Part shown: piece after piece, positions 36,386-47,399 of the stretch
Position numbering within the stretch: the first letter of the stretch is position 1
How the letters are laid out: every line of letters starts with the position of its first letter
Source: Cryptomeria japonica
Taxonomy: Eukaryota > Streptophyta > Pinopsida > Cupressales > Cupressaceae
Direction: 5' to 3'
Assembly (NCBI RefSeq): GCF_030272615.1
Contig: NC_081410.1
Span: forward strand, 113,277,933 to 113,341,932
Length of the DNA: 64,000 nt
Translations under genes and position numbers: made by a program
Notes under the pieces: generated by a model
Database searches by the model: none
What the model saw: the letters and a program-made list of their open reading frames with translations, nothing else
What the model was told of the DNA's origin: nothing

Positions 36386-37138
36386 GTAGGTTGCTGGGAA
36401 AGAATCTAGGAGTTGCAGATTTGTTTGGTTGTAGATTTTATTCAGATACAGAAAAGCAAAAAGAAATGATACCATGTGTTTGTTCCAGGAAAATATTAGA
36501 AAGAGTTTTAAGATGTTTTCTTCTATTTCAGTTTAAAGAAATGTGTTCTTTTATTCAAGTCCTCATCATTAAGTATGAGAGACTGGTTGGATTATTTCAC
36601 CCATTTTAAATATGGGCCATTGTAATTAAATATTCTGTAAGCAAAGTAAATTTTATTTAAATTCTGAAGCCTATTATGTTGTTGTAAACTATATCAAAAT
36701 TCTATCTCAGAAAGAATTCTATTATCTTGTTTATTTCTGCAAATAAAAAAAAAAGAAAAAGAAAGGAATGCATTATGTTTAAGTATTTACTTGCAAATAT
36801 TTATTTACTTTTGTTTTGTTACTTTTAACTCTGTTTAGGCCTAGCTGATAAAGAACTAGTATTTAAACATTGCTGTAGAAAACATGTTGCATAGCTGTTT
36901 TGAGAAAAAAAAAAAATATTAATAACTCCTGAATGTTGTATAATTAGATAAATCACACCTAGGAAATGAGATTTAAAACCAGAGAATGTACTAGTATTTA
37001 ACCCACTCCTGCAAGTTGTAAAACAACAAAAACATATTTATATCATGGACCTATGTATTTCTATTACAAAAAAATATAGGGGTTGCATGCTTATGTGTTA
37101 AAATTATTTGAAATAAGCTTCCTAATCCTAACCCTATT

Positions 37139-37140
<2 letters not shown>
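36386..37140. other. AT-rich DNA, no gene seen
   Basis: Nothing recognisable was found on either strand. Confidence 0.55.

Positions 37141-37200
<60 letters not shown>
37141..37200. repeat. (TA)n microsatellite
   Basis: About 60 bp of pure alternating TA; further interrupted TATA-rich repeats follow at about 37310-37440. Confidence 0.95.
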
Positions 37201-37204
<4 letters not shown>

Positions 37205-37309
37205 GCATCTGAAAACATACCCAGATGGAACCATACAAATATGCTCTAAACTAATTTCATATAAAAAAATAAAATAAAAATAAATACCCATTCTTATCCA
37301 CAGATATAT

Positions 37310-37388
37310 GTATATATTCTGGTCATGGCAATGTATATGTATATACATATAAATATATACATATATATATATATACATATACATATAA

Positions 37389-37422
<34 letters not shown>

Positions 37423-37440
37423 TTATATATTTATATATTT
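37310..37440. repeat. Interrupted TA/TATG/TAAA microsatellite
   Basis: Imperfect TATATG, TATACA and TATAAA runs next to the pure TA run. The ORFs across it are translations of simple repeat. Confidence 0.85.
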
Positions 37441-37511
37441 AAAAATAAACATCATATAAAAATAAAACGAAAAAAAAAAAATATAGGAGAACTCGGGGGT
37501 ACCGGGCCGAG

Positions 37512-37754
37512 CCACTTTGTGTTAACATAGTGGACGGCTCACGGCCGAGCCACTGTGTTTACACACAGTGGGCGGCGCGGGAGGCACCGCAGTGTGTGTA
37601 GACACAGTGGAACGGCCGCAGCTGCCACTGTGCTACACATAGTGAGCGGCGCCCCACCACTGTGTGTATAAACAGTGGGGGGTGGTAATACTGTCTACCA
37701 CTGTGTGTGCACACAGTGGGCTGCGCTGCCTGCCACTGTGTGTATGCATAGCAG
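37512..37754. repeat. Array of seven short palindromes (CCACTGTGTGTA-type)
   Basis: Seven 20-22 nt near-palindromes of the form CCACTGTGT..ACACAGTGG occur at 37512-37533, 37550-37571, 37589-37610, 37625-37644, 37657-37678, 37698-37719 and 37733-37754. Start spacings are 32-41 bp, with different GC-rich spacers. Each could form a stem of about 8-11 bp. The region is sharply GC-richer than its surroundings. Confidence 0.85.
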
Positions 37755-37895
37755 CGTCCGAGGGAGCCCGCGCCAAAACCCTCCGCTCCTTCCCTCTTCG
37801 AAACCCTCCGCTATCCATGGCCACCGTGCCCTAATCCCGACCCCATACCTGCAATCACACACACACACTAAACAAAAAAAAATGTGGTATAATAA

Positions 37896-37996
37896 ACCCT
37901 AACCCATTTCGGGTTAGGGTATAAATTAATAAAGAATAACATATAAGTGGGAAATAAATAGAAATGCAACCCTAACCCAATTTCGGGTTAGGGTTA
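37896..37996. repeat. Two telomere-like inverted repeats (CCCTAACCC...GGGTTAGGG)
   Basis: CCCTAACCC and GGGTTAGGG face each other across 4-6 nt at 37896-37920 and again at 37968-37996. The motif resembles the plant telomere unit and telo-box but is only one to two units per arm, so it is more likely part of LTR or leader sequence than telomere DNA. Confidence 0.6.
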
Positions 37997-38811
37997 GCAT
38001 TTTATGAATTAAGGAAATTCTTTTTTTAAAAAAGAAATTTGAAATTTGATTTTAAGTTTTAACATTTTAATTAATGATTAGGGTTATTTAAATAATTAAA
38101 TTGTTATATGCTTATATTCTTTAGAGAATTAAAATTTTAATATAGTTAATTCAAAGGGGTTTAAAAGTGAAGAGTTAATATATTTGGAACACTATACACT
38201 AAATCAAATTAATTTATTTAATTAATCAATAGATTTTCCTCAATTGATTTGGACGTTAGGTTATATTGTAAATGGGGAAAATTTAAAAAGGAGAAATTGT
38301 AAATTAATTTTATGAACCATAAGCCCTTGAGACCGGTTTTCGCCAGATTAAAATTAAATCATCAAAATTAAGGGTTTAGGGAAATTAGAATTGGCTTTAG
38401 CTTAATATCGGTTTTAGTGGGCAGATGGCATTATAGGAATTTGAACCCTTATCGGTTGGATTTAAATAATAAATTTGCGTGTGCATCAATTAATTTATAA
38501 CATTATCATCAATGGTCGGGAATGATTCAATACATATAGATAACCAATTAACCCTCGTGTTTTAATTAGCGACAACTTAATTAAGGTAATTGAGCTAGCT
38601 AACTAATCCATGACACTGATTAATCTCCACCAATTAAAGTCGCTCGTTTGAGTTGGTTAATTAACCCAACCTTAGTAAACAATTTTATTTACATCCTAGA
38701 TAAGACAAAACTCTATTGATCCCCTTTTGATGTAGACTATGTTATGAGTTATGTTGTTTTTAAAAAAAAAATTGTTGTTCCGTTTTTGTGCCCAAAAAGT
38801 TGGGCATGACA
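37997..38811 (-). repeat. LTR-like sequence, minus orientation (5' edge at 38811)
   Basis: Read on the minus strand from 38811 it begins TGTCATGCCCAACTTTTTGG, a typical LTR start; TGCCCAA and TTGGGCA form a 7-bp stem (38789-38806). Its other end is not clear. Only non-coding AT-rich sequence follows. Confidence 0.4.
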
Positions 38812-39869
38812 CCTACAAAATACACTTATATTGAGATTCTTTCCAAATGGAGATACTTTCTCATTTGAGAAAAGATGGAAATTATACATTTTTGTTGGCT
38901 CAATTATAGATACACAATTTATCCTGTATAATCAAGCTAGAATCAATTCTAACATCATATTATAGACCTAAGTTTGAGTTAACAAAATGGCTCTAGAGAT
39001 TGTCTATTTGCATACTTTAATCAAGCATTGGGGTAATGCCCCTTGTGTGGTTTCTCATGTGTCATCTCATCCTATTAGTAGGATGCTCTTCCACTACAAA
39101 GGCGTGCCTCTTCACCACTTGGGTACTAACTCAAATTTCATAGTCATAACTCTAGGCATAACTACCATAGATTCTAGGGCTCTCTATGTCTATCACATTG
39201 TGGATAGAGTCCACTATCATGTGGGTATTCATTTTCCTTTCAATGTCACCATGCTAGCAAGCTGAATAGTGAAAAGTTTCCCTCTTGAATCTTTCCATTT
39301 TATTTGTAAATGTGATACTACTTACCAAGAAGAAGATAAAGATAAGGTTGAACTTATTATGGACTAGGAGACTATTACCAAAGGCAATGATCTCTTAGAT
39401 GTTTGACCTCCTCCTCCTATTAATATTATCTTTGTAGCTAATGTAACGAAATAACTTGCACAATAGAAGAATATAATATTAAATAAGTTTCAAAATACTT
39501 GATAACAATTGATAATACAAAGCCACATTGAGGGAGAAATCATCTACCTGACTTTAAGGAGAACACAATTCATAATTATATGATAAAATAATACTCATTG
39601 CTTCTTATATATATTGTACTTAAGCCTTAGATATCACCTAGGTCAATTTTGATACCAAAATATAACATCTAGGCTAAACTAATTAAATAGATAAGAATTT
39701 GATAATGATCAGACAAATATCTAGTAAGTGTTAAGGTAACCACAAGTCAATTACTCATAAAAATGAACACATAGAATTAAGTGTGTAGCATGAATTTTTT
39801 TTAGAGAACCGTTATCCTTAGAGTTGATTGAATATGGATACTTTTGTAAAAATCCTAATTAAAATCCCA
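38812..39869. other. AT-rich DNA with an unrecognised 92-codon ORF (38987-39265, +)
   Basis: The ORF starts MALEIVYLHTLIKHWGN and shows no domain I know. It may be part of a decayed retroelement. The segment at 38940-38975 resembles 47085-47125. Confidence 0.35.
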
Positions 39870-40400
39870 TCTAGAGTCTTCAACTTGAGAGTTCCTCCAT
39901 TTATCACAAACTATTTAGTTTCCCTTGTCTACATCCTCTTGGTGTGTGTTTGAAGCATTCCCTTAGGATATAGAAATATTATTCCCTCTAATTCAAGCTC
40001 TAGTAACTTATTTTGTACCACAACTTTTTTCTCAACAACCGCCTTCAAGCATAAAACATGGAAAACTAACTTTGAATTTTTGTTGATATAGGTAACACCA
40101 ATTCATATGCTACAATACCAATCTTTACAAAGCATTATAAGGGCCATAGTATTAGGCTTGTTATCTTTCTATTGTTATTGTAGAGATATTTTCTTATATA
40201 GTTGTAGTCACACAAAAACCCAATCTCCCACTTCAAAAATCCTTTCACTATGGTATTGATGATTTCATTTCTTCATTCTATCTTTTGTGATTTCCATGTT
40301 GTCTCAAATATTATCAGCACCTTTTGATGCTGAATTAGTTCTTCACGTATTCAAACTTTTGCTTGTACCCTCAAAGAAGAGGTGATTGATGTTGATCGGT
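39870..40400 (-). pseudogene. Ty3/gypsy integrase C-terminal relic
   Basis: On the minus strand, broken frames spell a typical integrase end: EIGFLCDYNYIRKY (GDWVFVRLQPYRQ in related elements), ITSLILWPL, then FVKIGIVAYELVLPISTKI, which corresponds to the GPF..L..IG.VAY.L.LP..S.IH module. Many stops are present. Confidence 0.7.
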
Positions 40401-41324
40401 ACCCATATAGTGAAAAGAATTAGAGACATATTAGACATGTATGGGAGGAAATGTTTTACCACCATTTTTTTTTTGATAACCATTACAACTATCTCTCTTG
40501 TTTATCAAAAGAAAAACAACAAAGATACCCTTCCAATCATTTATTGACCACCTCTATCTATTAATTACATTAGGGATGATATAATGAACTAAGTTGAATT
40601 GTGTGTCCAAATAGAAACATCGTTTAGTCTAAAAATTACTTGTAAATATAGTCTTGATCATGATTACTATAATTTTTGGATTCATGTGTATTTTATAGAT
40701 AGTATTCATATAGGTAGTTAAGCTATAATTCTTGTTACGAATATGTACCTTCTAAAGCACAAAATTGTGCATAGTTGGTACAATGATCCACAGCAACCAT
40801 GATGAGATTTCCTTTAGATATTAATGCAAGGAGGCTCTCCCTCTCAAACGCCAACATTCAAATTATAAATTATCATAAATTAAACTTTTGCAAATCAACA
40901 AACAATTTGAAATATTAAGTTTCAAACAGGAACCTTCTTCTAGTCAAATTCAAGGAAATGACCTCAAATCAACCTAACATCAAAATGGGTTTCCAAAACC
41001 ACAATCTACAGAATCATGGGCTGCATTACATCAATAAATTCTACACTTTTTGAGATAGAAAACATGAAGTTTAATGGTAGCTTCACTTGCAAACAAACTT
41101 CAAGTCTTCCCCTATCCACAGCTACCACTTCAACACTTCTTCTCCAAATCCTCCAACTAGTTCCCTCTTTCTCAATCTCTCCAAGACTCTCTTCAAAGCT
41201 CCAAACTTCTTTTTATAAAATTCTAGAATATAAGATTGTTTTGTTTCGTTATTGCTTAAAAAATCCAATTTTTATTTTTTAAATTATGAAGCATGGGATT
41301 GTTTTATTTTAAGCATAATTTTAT
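40115..41324. repeat. Tandem duplication, unit 1 (~1.2 kb)
   Basis: Unit 1 matches unit 2 (41325-42146, continued at 45414 to about 45530) along its length. Shared blocks include the integrase relic (40115-40390 vs 41325-41600), TTAGGGATGATAT.ATGAACT, AACCTTCTTCTA.TCAAATTC and the TCTTCCCCTA.CCCA.AGCT stretch. Confidence 0.85.
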
Positions 41325-42146
41325 TTTTCTTTACAAAACATTATAAGGATCAAAATACTTGAGTGTAGGCTTGCTATCTTTCTATTCTTATTTTAGAGAT
41401 ATTTTCTTATATAATTGTGGTCACACAGAGACGCAATTTCCCTCTTCAAAAGTCCTTTCACTACGATGTTGATTACCTCATTGCTTCATTCTATGTTTTG
41501 TGATTTCCAAGTTATCTCAAATATTATCAAGTACCTCTTGTTGATTCCAAATAGGTTCTTCAACTATTTGAACTTTTGATTGTGCCCTTTTATTAGGGAT
41601 GATATGATGAACTAAATGCAATTGAGTGTCCAAATAGGAAAATCATTCAGTCTGAGTCATGTATTTTTTGAATAGTATTCATAAATGTAGCCGACCTATA
41701 ATTGTTGATACAAATGGGTGTTCCAAAGATCCAAGGTGTGCATAATTGGTAAGATGATTCACAACAACCATCACAAATTTTCCTTTAGATATTGATGTAA
41801 GGATGCTCTCCTTCTCAAACACCCACATTGAAATTACAAATTATAATGAATCAAAATGTTGTGAATCGGAGAACAAGTTGAAATAATGAGTTTCAAACAA
41901 GAACCTTCTTCTATTCAAATTCAAGGAAATGGCCTCAAATCAGCCTTACATCAAAATGGATTTCAAAACCACATTGAAATGGCCTCAAATCAGCCTTCTT
42001 ACATCAAAATGGATTTCAAAACCACAATCTACAACAACATGGGCTGTATTACATCAATTATTCTCTACTTTTGAAAATGACAAACAAGATGTTTAATGAT
42101 AGCTTCACTTAGAAAACAAACTTGAGATCTTCCCCTACCCCATAGC
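41325..42146. repeat. Tandem duplication, unit 2 (interrupted by LTR element)
   Basis: Unit 2 keeps a shorter copy of the gypsy integrase relic on the minus strand. It also contains a small local duplication of about 47 bp (41926-42030; the GAAATGGCCTCAAATCAGCC block occurs twice). It breaks at 42146 and resumes at 45414 after the inserted G-patch LTR element. Confidence 0.82.
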
Positions 42147-42611
42147 TGAAAAATATATGTAAAAAGTGTGTGCCTAGAAAAAGGGCTCCAGAACCAGTCA
42201 ATGAAAGAGAAGAACAGGGGTTTTGTATAGCAGCAAAAGAACAGGGGAGTCATGATATTTGAATTTTTCTGAGTCTACAAAATGAGCAATAGTTATGATC
42301 TCCATTATTGAACTATGTATAGATTATACATATATGAATACAAATATTAGTTAAAAAGAGACTACAGCAGCAGTTGAAGAAAAATGGAGCACAAGAAAGA
42401 AAGAGAAGTTGATGAAAGAAATTAGAAAATCAGAGGAGAATATTAGTTAAAGAGAAGACATTGTGAATGCTGAAAATTGCAGCAACTGTAGCAACAACAA
42501 GTTAGCAAGAAAACCAAAGAAGAGGTTACAGACAAAAAGGGAAGATAGTTGAAGAAAGCTGGAAAGAACAAAAGAATGGATAGAATATTGGTAGTTGAGA
42601 TTAAGGGGGAG

Positions 42612-42967
42612 TGTTGGAGTCTAATCTCACCTACCCCATCCACATGCTCCGTATGCACAAGTGTTTACAGAATTAATGGCAGGATTTGTATTAGTTTTCA
42701 ACATCTACTCCAACCTGTCCACCGTACCATCTATAGTCTTCAAACATTATTTTATATGCAAAATTTTTGGAAGTTTCCAGCTACCTCCTGACCATTCTAG
42801 AAACATCTAAGACCTCCATTAAAAGAGGCATTTTGTAATCATTTTGGGTATGAAAGGAAGAATGAAAATATGGTCTGATAATTAAAAAAATGTCTTCCTT
42901 ATGTGCTGCTCTGCTTTTCTTCATGCTCTGTTTTTGTGTTTTGTTTTGTTTTGTTTCATTTCTAACA
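42612..42967 (+). repeat. G-patch element LTR, first copy
   Basis: Starts TGTTGGAGTCTAATCTCACC and ends CATTTCTAACA. It is 356 bp, nearly identical to 45051-45408. A purine tract (ATTAAGGGGGAG) lies before it. Confidence 0.9.
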
Positions 42968-42968
42968 G

Positions 42969-42981
42969 TGGTATCAAAGCC
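42969..42981 (+). promoter_or_regulatory. Primer-binding site of the G-patch element
   Basis: TGGTATCAAAGCC, one mismatch from the TGGTATCAGAGCC initiator tRNA-Met site, one base after the LTR end. Confidence 0.88.
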
Positions 42982-43788
42982 GAAGGTCAAGAGTAGAAAG
43001 TTTTTTTGTTCTGCTCCATTTTGTCTTTGCTTTGTTAAATGTACTGCTCTGTGAGCACTCCAGTTTGCAGCTAGCGCATTGCTTTGTTTCTCTGTGTCAT
43101 GATGCTTCTTTGCAGTCAGTGAGCAAAGTTATGCTTTGTCAACTCCTTGTGTATTGCCTTGCTGTGTTAAATTGCAACTGGCATGGATTGTCTAGTGTAG
43201 AACCCAAGCTCTATTGGGTAGTGTTATTTTTGTGAACGAGCAAGCTTGAGTGTCATTTAGTCTTTCGGTGGTTTGCATTTGTAAATGATTTGTGAAGAAT
43301 GCAAAATCTATTAGGAGTGTTCTAAGTCTTGGAAGGAAATCATTCAATTTGACTGTGGCAAAGTGTAAGTTGCCCCAATAGACAAAATGCAACAACCAAT
43401 AGTGTAGAGGAAAATTGCTTGAGTGAAGTGTCTAGCATCATAGCATTTCTAAGAAAAATTTCAACAAGGAAGAAGGAAGTGTTGTTGATCTCAAGAAGAT
43501 TTTACAGGAAGGTGTCGAAGCTTAAGAGCTCACTAGTAAAAGGAAATTGATTGAAGCCAAGTTCGTGAAAAGCCTAAGAGATGAAAGAAGTCATTGATGA
43601 TAGAGAAGTTGTACAAATGTTGCACCTGTCAATTTGTTGTTTGAAAACATGGAGTCGAAGCCAAGATTTGTGAGATGCAGAAGTTGTTTTGTTTAAAGAA
43701 ATAGTTCACAATCAAGCATAAAAAAAGGAAATTCACAGTACGGAAATAAAGTGTCTAAACAAGGTAAGTTTAATTTTTTTTTGTTTCA

Positions 43789-44780
43789 ATGGGTAAAGTG
43801 GACAAAGTAAAGAAAGAGAAAACAAATGATTTGGAAAAAGAATTGAAGGAATGTAAAAAGAAAATTTCAGAAATGATAATGCTTTTAAAAGAGAAGGAAA
43901 TGGAAAAATGTGAACTGTTAGATGAAAATTATAATCTTGAAAAAGAATTGACTAAAGTTAAAGATAAAAATAAGGAATTAGAAGAGAAATTACAGTTATT
44001 TGATGATGTCAAAAGGAAGTTTGATGATTTGGAAGAAATGTCAAAAAGGTTAGAAGAAGAAAACAATTTACAGAAAAGGGAACTCTTAAATCTGAAACAA
44101 GAGAATGAATGTTTGAAGTTAAAACCACTAGTTAGTAATGTTTCATGTGACACAAAAGATTTGTGTTCATCATTTAGTGAAGGTGATTTAGTTGAAACTG
44201 TTTGTGATAAAGAATGCAAGAAAGAAAATGAGAATGTGTTTGCAAATTATGTTAGTTGTGATGATAAGAATATTGGTTTAAAAATCATGAAGAAAATGGG
44301 TTATAAAGGTCGAGGATTGGGAAAACAAGAACAAGGAATTAGAGAGCCTATTGAGCCTATAATGAGGCCAAGTATGAAGGTCTTGGATATGTCACAAGAA
44401 AAGAAAATGATGCTACTAGTTCAAGCAAAACAACCCATAAAAGGCATTGTATTAGGTGTTCTCATTGCAATAGAGAAGGACACAGAAAAGAAATGTGTTG
44501 GGACTTGCATCCATGTAAAATTTGTGGTTTGAGAAATCATTCTGAAAAAATGTGTTGGAAGAAAGAATCAATACCAAGTTGTATAAAAATGGGTTGTGGA
44601 TGGACCTATGGACCTAGTTGGCAAAAGCTCACAGGTATGTTCAAAAGATTGTACAAATGTTTGTATGTAAAGAACAATAGAAGTAATGAAAGCTTTGAAT
44701 TTCCAAAAGGGATTAAAAATGTTTTCAGCCAAAAAAAACCATTGTCTAGCAAGGCAACTACTGATTGTATGATGTTTTGA
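43789..44780 (+). pseudogene. Coiled-coil + G-patch + double CCHC zinc-knuckle protein, one frameshift
   Basis: From ATG 43789 the first ~110 residues are a Lys/Glu/Leu-rich coiled coil. At about residues 163-195 a G-patch reads IMKKMGYKGRGLGKQEQGI. A single-base frameshift near 44372 follows; the other frame restores YEGLGYVTRKEND and two perfect CX2CX4HX4C knuckles, CSHCNREGHRKEMC (44457-44498) and CKICGLRNHSEKMC (44514-44555), ending at 44780. The domains fit RNA binding, as in a gag-like nucleocapsid function. No capsid or protease domain is recognisable. It is the only gene of the element, so other enzymes must have come from a partner. Confidence 0.82.
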
Positions 44781-44802
44781 AGACTTCAAACCAAAGAGAT
44801 TG

Positions 44803-45050
44803 AGAGACTACAACAGTAGTTGAAGAAAAATGGAGCACAAGAAAGAAAGAGAAGTTGATGAAAGAAATCAAAAAATCAGAGTTAGTTAAAGAGAAGACAT
44901 TGTGAATGCTGAAAATTGCAGCAGCTGTAGCAACAACAAGTTAGCAAGAAAACCAAAGAAGAGGTTATAGACAAAAAGGGAAGATAGTTGAAGAAAGTTG
45001 GAAAGAACAAAAGAATGGATAGAATATTGGTAGTTGAGATTAAGGGGGAG
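44803..45050 (+). repeat. Internal 3' segment repeated at ~42357-42611
   Basis: The ~250 bp upstream of each LTR are nearly identical (GTTGAAGAAAAATGGAGCAC block, TTAGCAAGAAAACCAAAGAA block) and end in the same purine-rich tract. This shows the region left of the first LTR is element interior, not host DNA. Confidence 0.85.
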
Positions 45051-45408
45051 TGTTGTAGTCTAATCTCACCTACCCCATCCACATGCTCCGTATGCACAAG
45101 TGTTTATAGAATTAATGGCAGGATTTGTATTAGTTTTCAACATCTACTCCAACCTGTCCACCGTACCATCTATAGTCTTCAAACATTATTTTATATGCAA
45201 AAATTCTGGAAGTTTCCAGCTACCTCCTGACCATTCTAGAAACATCTAAGACCTCCATTAAAAGAGGCATTTTGTAATCATTTTGGATATGAAAGGAAGA
45301 ATGAAAATATGATCTAATAATTAAAAATTTGTCTTCCTTATGTGCTGCTCTCTGCTTTTCTTCATGCTCTGTCTTTGTGTTTTGTTTTGTTCTGTTTCAT
45401 TTCTAACA
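45051..45408 (+). repeat. G-patch element LTR, second copy
   Basis: Starts TGTTGTAGTCTAATC and ends TTTCTAACA. 358 bp, a few differences from 42612-42967. Confidence 0.9.
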
Positions 45409-45530
45409 ACAGCTGGCAACACTACTTCTCCAAATCCTCAAATTAGCTCCCTCTTTCTCCATCTCTTCCCAGTCCCTCCAAAACTCCAAATTTTTTTTTT
45501 AAATTCTAAAATACGAAGTTCTTTTGGTTA

Positions 45531-46130
45531 AAGCATATTTTCTTTTCCCTTTTACTAATTACCATGGCTTATCTCTGCAACTATTCTATGGCGTCGTCCG
45601 AACTCTGCAAATTATTTACAATAGCAGAAAGAGCGAAATATTGAACAGAACATATTTCTTGAAATAGCAGAAAGTGGGAAAACAATATGGCCTTTGCATA
45701 GGTTTTTTCAGCTTTTGCATGTTTTAATTATAGTCTTGTTATTTGATTTTGTCCATGGAGATTAATGTTTGTTCACAGTCTTGTCCCTTCGGTGAGCTTA
45801 CTAAATATTTAAATCTGGCAAGGATCTTCACAATTTATCTCTCAAGATATTCCCTCCTATTTCATGTGCAAACTATTTGAAAACATCAAAATCTTTAAAA
45901 TTTATTTTTCCAAAATTAAATTCAAATCTTATCTTCATAAATCTATAAAGATTAGAATGAGCTAATTTCTAACTTTTATAGAAAGTTTTCCAAATTTTTT
46001 AATAATAAAATCTCTGACGTTTCTTTCCCATAATACAACTTTCAAAAAAAATTACTTCATTTAGTGGTGGGTGGAAGGCCATATGTTATATTTTGATGGA
46101 ACATTTTTTTAGTGATTCAAGATCAAATTC
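45531..46130. other. AT-rich DNA, no gene seen
   Basis: The tail of duplication unit 2 fades out near 45530; nothing further is recognised up to the dispersed repeat. Confidence 0.55.
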
Positions 46131-47060
46131 ATGAAAGTCAGTTTAAAAACATTAATTTTAACTTCCCATGCAATACATCATCATTTAAAAAATAAGAAGG
46201 CTGTAACGAATAATTAAAAAATCCAGCGATTATTATATGAGTAGAAGCTGGTAGTAAATAGAAATGGATGAGAAATCAATCTACAGCAACTTGAATTTAC
46301 TGTATTGCAGAGAATATTATTATTGCATAGATCATGTCTTTGATGACGGATATACATTGTTTATGAAAAACAGTTTTACGCTGAATGGGACTAGAAGGAA
46401 AATGGTGGCGCCTGAAGGAAAAGCTGAAAAATATAATCTGTTTTATGACATACTCATTTAACTACGGTGATAATTGATATGGTGATAGCTAAGTCTGGAA
46501 CCTTAACAAAACTATTCAAGAACAGATCTAAGGATTCATGAAGTGCTTTTAAGAGATTAAACGAAAAAAACACAGATCAGGTTAGCCACACCTAACACTG
46601 AATGCAGTTGAGACTCAGTATTGAAGCTTCCTTTCACAATCCACCCATTGTCTCTATGTCAGCCAATCTTCTTCTTCAAATTATCATTGAGAAATAAGTT
46701 CAGTGTGTGATAGTGATTGAAAGTTGGATTTGTAGAGTGGATTGGACTTCACAAGTCGAGGAGATCTAGGTCATCGTAGAGATCAAATTTCAGACCTACG
46801 AAAAAAAGATGGTTTATGATAGAAAGAACAAAACCATTTGGTAGATCTTCGACTCAGAGTCTCTTCGTGAGGAAGTCATTAGACATTTACTGAGTGAAGA
46901 AGCTGCTAAGCCAGACTTCGAAAAAGAATAGATTGGAGGGGCCTTATGGTAGATGCAAATGGAAGTCAGGTACTTTGTGCACTATGCCAATTTGCCCAGA
47001 CTCTTGGCTTCTATGACAATCAAAGAAGGGACCATTTTTTTGGAATTTTTTTTTTATTAA
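46131..47060. repeat. Dispersed repeat block, copy 3
   Basis: Matches 32370-33192 and 33605-33960 in the same orientation, without the ~410-bp insert. Shared text includes GAGAAATAA.TTCAGTGTG, GATTGAAAGTTGGATTTG, GTAGAGTGGATTGGACTT and GAGGAAGTCATTAGACATT. An ORF at 46264-46461 lies inside the repeat and has no recognised domain. Confidence 0.75.
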
Positions 47061-47399
47061 TTTATTTTAAATTTATTAGACTCAATCTAGAATCTATTCT
47101 AACGTCATGTTATAGATATAAGTCTACCATTTCCTACAGTATTTCTCCCAATCACAAACAGAGATTATGAAGTTGAAAAACAAAGTCATATATTATTTAA
47201 ACTAGATCCTTGAAAACTGTTTTATTTTTGACAAATTACTTAAATTTTACTTTATTTTGTTAAAAACCCTTCTTATAGAAAACAATCATCAGGATGGTCA
47301 TATTTGTTAAAAAAAATTAAGCACTAAATTTCCAACAACAAAATCTCAACCTCAACAAATTGAACCAAACAAATATGAAAGAAAGTTGAAGAAGGATCT

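Larger units (their letters stand above)
42147..45408 (+). mobile_element. Small non-autonomous LTR element encoding a G-patch/CCHC protein
   Basis: Structure: internal 3' fragment (42147-42611), LTR (42612-42967), internal region with one ORF (42968-45050), LTR (45051-45408). No pol domains are visible. The host duplication unit resumes exactly at both sides, with ATAGC (42142-42146) on the left and ACAGC (45409-45413) on the right, a probable imperfect 5-bp TSD. Because the first LTR is preceded by internal sequence and a polypurine tract, the original copy was probably a tandem or recombined form that lost its leftmost LTR. Confidence 0.8.

Noticed and set aside
34354-36390. Complete solo LTR with 5-bp TSD
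   Set aside because: A good LTR-like start exists but CCTAC is not repeated at the proposed end; reported only as a low-confidence LTR-like block.
37083-37384. ORFs of alternating Ile/Tyr across the TA region on both strands
   Set aside because: Translations of TA microsatellite, not genes.
37512-37754. CRISPR-like array
   Set aside because: Repeats are palindromes of 20-22 bp with spacings of 10-19 bp, in plant DNA, with no cas genes; not a CRISPR.
37896-37996. Interstitial telomere tract
   Set aside because: Only one to two telomere-like units per arm, arranged as inverted repeats; not a tandem telomere array.
42443-45230. Matching ORF pairs on both strands around 42443-42791 and 44882-45230
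   Set aside because: They arise from the duplicated LTR and adjoining interior, with no coding signature.
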